From: a bacterium
GTDB taxonomy: Bacteria; Planctomycetota; Planctomycetia; Pirellulales; Pirellulaceae
Reading direction: 5' to 3'
Assembly: GCA_030432015.1 (NCBI GenBank)
Contig: JAUIHJ010000049.1
Location: 1 to 18,409 of the forward strand
Length of the DNA: 18,409 bases
Position numbers and translations under genes: made by a program. Below are positions 16,901-18,409 of this stretch, piece after piece. The stretch's first letter is position 1; each line of letters begins with the position of its first letter. The notes below the pieces were generated by a model. It did not search any database. It was not told where the DNA came from and was given only the letters and a program-made list of their open reading frames with translations.

Positions 16901-17413
16901 CACCTGCTCTATCCGCAGGTGTTCACCGACTTCGCGAAGCACCAAAAAAGATTCACCGACACCAGCGTACTGCCGACACCAGCCTTCCTATATGGACTGG
17001 AGCCCAACGAAGAGCTGGCCGTTGACATCGAACCCGGCAAGACGCTGATCATTCGCTTCCTGACTGTCAGCGAACCACACGAGGATGGCAGCCGCACGGT
17101 GTTCTTTGAACTCAACGGCCAACCTCGCGAAGTCACTGTGATCGACGACGCATTGGAACCTGATGCACCCTTGCATCCCCAGGCTGACACGAACAACCCA
17201 TGTCACGTGGGAGCGAGCATGCCTGGGATGGTCTTTAATGTAGCAGTTCACATTGGCGACGCGGTTGTTCCCGGACAGAAACTCCTGACGCTGGAAGCCA
17301 TGAAGATGCAAACCGCGGTAACTGCTGAGATAGCAGGTAAAGTCGCCGAACTTCACGTTCACGCTGGTACGCAGGTCGAAGCAGGCGATCTCTTGGTGGT
17401 CATCGATAAGTAA
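13967..17413 (+). CDS. pyc: Pyruvate carboxylase (EC 6.4.1.1)
   Basis: This cytosolic enzyme makes oxaloacetate from pyruvate, bicarbonate and ATP, refilling the TCA cycle. The 1148-residue length fits the single-chain family (about 1145-1180). Domains in order: biotin carboxylase (about 1-460), with LLAANRGEIAIRI at the start, the ATP-grasp glycine loop GGGGRGMR (165-172), ERDCSVQRRHQK and VNPRIQVEHTVTEQ from 293; carboxyltransferase (about 530-1000), starting DTTFRDAHQSLLATR at 539 and holding HFHTHDTAG; and the biotin carrier domain, with EAMKM around biotinylated Lys1113, 35 residues from the end. I chose ATG 13967 because it begins just before the conserved ANRGEIA motif; a TTG at 13910 would add 19 residues unlike the family. 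No RBS is seen (leaderless candidate). It is intact and monocistronic as far as visible; no biotin ligase gene is nearby. Confidence 0.97.
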   Translation: MNKIKRLLAANRGEIAIRIFRSAHELGIRTVALYSHEDRYALHRFKADEAYLTGTPGEPIQAYLDIDGIIALAKQRNIDAIHPGYGFLSENPSFAQACLDAGITFVGPRVETLKQLGDKISARKIAERANVPVLGGSSTAIADAKQGRKLAADAGFPIILKAAHGGGGRGMRVVREESEFETAYEQARRESIAAFGSPDIFVEKFIERARHIEVQLLGDRHGALVHLFERDCSVQRRHQKVVEIAPAPQLDANVRRALCDAAIAIGREVEYAAAGTVEFLVDADTNQFYFIEVNPRIQVEHTVTEQVTGIDLIKAQLLVSQDVPLSDPALDLPSQDAISTHGYAIQCRVTTEDPANRFMPDYGRMTHYRSASGMGIRLDAGTAFSGAVVQPFYDSLLVKVTASARKFHDAAHRMERCLQEFRVRGVKTNIPFLLKLIMHPTFMSGNCTTGFIDETPELFDFPKRRDRATKLLTYLAETIVNGNSLVKGRPRATRRVAAPVPAVNSTASRPDGTRQKLLELGPEAFAKWIRDQKPLMITDTTFRDAHQSLLATRVRTHDLLQIAEAYSRLCPDLFSIEMWGGATFDTSMRFLNECPWRRLTDLRERIPNILFQMLLRASNAVGYTNYPDNVVTAFVAEAADAGIDVFRVFDALNGVPNMRVAMDAVIKSGAICEATICYTGDITNPNRNKYTLAYYVDMAKELEKMGAHILAIKDMAGLCKPQAAEMLVNALRQEIGIPIHFHTHDTAGIQAASILKASDAGLDIADAAMAPLSGGTSQPNMNTVVEALRYGDRDTGLSADNLDGIAEYWRAVREFYMPFESPVLPAGSDLYKHEMPGGQYTNLFQQARALGLADRWHEVCQVYADVNTLLGDIVKVTPTSKAVGDLALFLIANEMSADDVLTSERELAFPQSVIDLVRGNMGQVVGGFPEQVSKKILRGEKPLQGRPGASLAAADFEQTANEIRPLLNREPLRREVVSHLLYPQVFTDFAKHQKRFTDTSVLPTPAFLYGLEPNEELAVDIEPGKTLIIRFLTVSEPHEDGSRTVFFELNGQPREVTVIDDALEPDAPLHPQADTNNPCHVGASMPGMVFNVAVHIGDAVVPGQKLLTLEAMKMQTAVTAEIAGKVAELHVHAGTQVEAGDLLVVIDK

Positions 17414-17744
17414 GCATCGTGCGGTTTGTTAAAGCTTTCTTTCCCACCAGTACGTGACGCTCGACAACGCTCGCGGTTGGGGGCGGTTTCGCCTGCAATC
17501 AATTGCAAGCTGCTTAGTTGATAGGTTGCGCGAGCGCGATAGCGAAACTCAGCCGTACGCTTTCGCTGATGTATCGCGCACGCAAGGACGATGCCGATGC
17601 CAGCCGAAACGAGGAAGGTGCGTTCCACCCGGGCGTATTTTCGCCGCTGTCTGCTGCATCGGCTGCCCGCACGCTTGGTGCGCATCCGGCACTTTGGCTT
17701 GCTTGCGAAGTTCGCCTCGGCCGTTCCGATCTTGCATGGTGGAA
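17414..17744. other. No supported gene downstream of pyruvate carboxylase
   Basis: Several overlapping frames are open on both strands, but none has an RBS, a recognisable domain or a credible start. The minus-strand part probably continues the decayed IS66 remnant to the right. No clear terminator hairpin follows the pyruvate carboxylase stop. Confidence 0.5.
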
Positions 17745-17885
17745 ATCGGCGCGTAAATGGGACCGACATGGCCATCGAATCGGCCGCCCCCTTCGGCAAG
17801 CCCTGACACCGTCTGGGGGACACTTTCGGCAGTCGACTGGCGTGGTGCATAAGTAAATCGGCGTGCTCGCAGGTAAGCCAATCAT
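17745..17885 (-). pseudogene. IS66-family tnpB (Orf2) fragment, frameshifted
   Basis: The ATG at 17885 overlaps the tnpA stop (ATGA), the coupling usual in IS66 elements. The first residues read MIGLPASTPIYLCTTPVDCRK, close to the conserved N-terminus of IS66 TnpB, where the last part is normally VDMRK followed by SFDGL. The match is lost after about 25 residues in this frame, and GLAEGGGRFDGHV, resembling the next conserved block (DP-x-x-GHLFVF), continues in another frame. The piece is therefore broken by a frameshift and truncated; the left boundary is approximate. No tnpC transposase is found in the window, so the element cannot move by itself. Confidence 0.6.
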
Positions 17886-18244
17886 GCTTGCACCGTCGCA
17901 CCTCCGGTCACTTCCAACTGAACGCGAACGCCGCCGGGAAACTCCACCGACATCTCCGTCGCGGACTCTGCTGGCCGACGTGCCGCCAATACGACGGGGA
18001 CAAACTTAGCGCATGAGGGCGTCGCCGTCGCGTCGGCTCGCAACTTGCGCCACCACCGATAGAAGGAGACCATCGCAACACCTTCCGCCGCAAAGAGCTG
18101 AGCGGCAGTTTGGCCAGTCTGCTCGAAATGAGGTATTTCAACCCTGCCACGCGTTTGCCGAAAGAGATTCTGCCCACCGTCGTCATCTTCGTCGTCGATT
18201 GGCTGGCAGTCTCCGATTGATCCCAGTTCACTAATCGACTCGAT
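17882..18244 (-). pseudogene. IS66-family tnpA (Orf1 accessory protein) remnant without usable start
   Basis: The frame is open for 120 codons after an in-frame TGA at 18247-18245. The core reads HFEQTGQTAAQLFAAEGVA, then MVSFYRWWRKL, then FVPVVLAARR and VEFPGGVRVQL, matching the helix-turn-helix and C-terminal pattern of IS66 TnpA (SGQTVAxFCxxEGVSxxSFYxWRRKL ... LPGGVRLxV). TnpA normally begins about 20-30 residues before the FE-SGQT block, but here the only ATG is inside it (18073); upstream codons are an acidic stretch unlike the family. The N-terminus is thus lost or mutated. Its stop overlaps the tnpB start. Confidence 0.6.
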
Positions 18245-18310
18245 TCACCGGTTCGCCAGTAACGTTGCCAGCGTTGGGCTGGAAGACCGATGCGCTTTGA
18301 GGATGAACTG

Positions 18311-18340
18311 TTGACAGTCGTATCCAACCTTCGGTAGGGT
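18311..18340 (+). promoter_or_regulatory. Candidate sigma-70-type promoter of the right-edge gene
   Basis: A perfect -35 TTGACA (18311-18316) is followed after 18 bp by TAGGGT (18335-18340), which keeps the first two and the last base of the -10 consensus. A transcript would start near 18347, about 28 bases before the ATG at 18375. Confidence 0.45.
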
Positions 18341-18374
18341 GAAGGCGGTCGCTGGCGAGTGTGAGGTGCCTATC

Positions 18375-18409
18375 ATGAAAAAATGTTCGCTCTTACTCCT
18401 TATCGCTGT
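18375..18409 (+). CDS. Start of a secreted or lipoprotein gene, truncated by the window edge
   Basis: The ATG at 18375 has GAGG at 18363-18366, eight bases upstream, and a TTGACA-type promoter before it. The visible residues, MKKCSLLLLIA, are a positively charged N-terminus followed by a hydrophobic core, the beginning of a signal peptide. The product cannot be told from eleven residues; the gene runs off the right end. Confidence 0.65.
   Translation, partial: MKKCSLLLLIA

Noticed and set aside
1..18409. CRISPR array, tRNA or rRNA genes
   Set aside because: No regularly spaced direct repeats of CRISPR size and no tRNA- or rRNA-like sequence were seen by eye.

Overview
The window looks like chromosomal DNA from a planctomycete (Planctomycetota), probably a Pirellulales- or Isosphaerales-like lineage. 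The evidence is moderately high GC, two Hanks-type Ser/Thr kinases, a secreted CotH-family kinase with Gly/Pro/Arg-rich stretches, a DUF4956 membrane protein, an FGE/SUMF-fold domain fused to TIR, and long intergenic stretches with short repeats. The assignment rests on gene content and style only; there is no rRNA or other marker here.

Left block (31-7980, all + strand). This is a compact four-gene signalling cassette. It holds (1) a GNAT acyltransferase resembling FeeM/autoinducer synthases with a receiver-like N-terminus, (2) a two-helix membrane protein carrying a PAS-like domain and a class I SAM methyltransferase, (3) a 1246-residue protein with Ser/Thr kinase, AAA/STAND-type NTPase and TPR-like domains, joined to gene 2 by an ATGA stop/start overlap, and (4) a TIR domain fused to an FGE-sulfatase-fold domain that lacks the usual catalytic Cys pair. 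Small-molecule synthesis or modification, sensing, kinase/NTPase switching and a TIR effector lie side by side. This is the most interesting part of the window and a candidate undescribed signalling or conflict system. Between genes 3 and 4 lies an 11-bp tandem repeat facing an inverted copy.

Middle block (8196-10820, - strand). A DUF4956 membrane protein is followed by a secreted CotH-family kinase with an EF-hand and long Gly-rich low-complexity segments; the two probably form an operon. The VTC-type polyphosphate polymerase that often accompanies such genes elsewhere is not in the window. About 1.3 kb of apparently non-coding DNA follows (10821-12141), with two perfect hairpins, a short direct repeat and a possible dispersed repeat.

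Right block (12142-17413, + strand). A second, short Hanks kinase comes first. Its expected membrane tail seems to lie in another reading frame just downstream. It is followed by a full-length pyruvate carboxylase (1148 residues, biotin carboxylase - carboxyltransferase - biotin carrier), whose start has no ribosome binding site but a -10-like element placed for a leaderless transcript.

Right edge (17414-18409). The minus strand carries decayed remnants of IS66-family accessory genes (tnpA with no usable start, then a frameshifted tnpB joined by an ATGA overlap). On the + strand a promoter-like TTGACA element, a strong RBS and a signal-peptide start mark a new secreted-protein gene that runs off the window.
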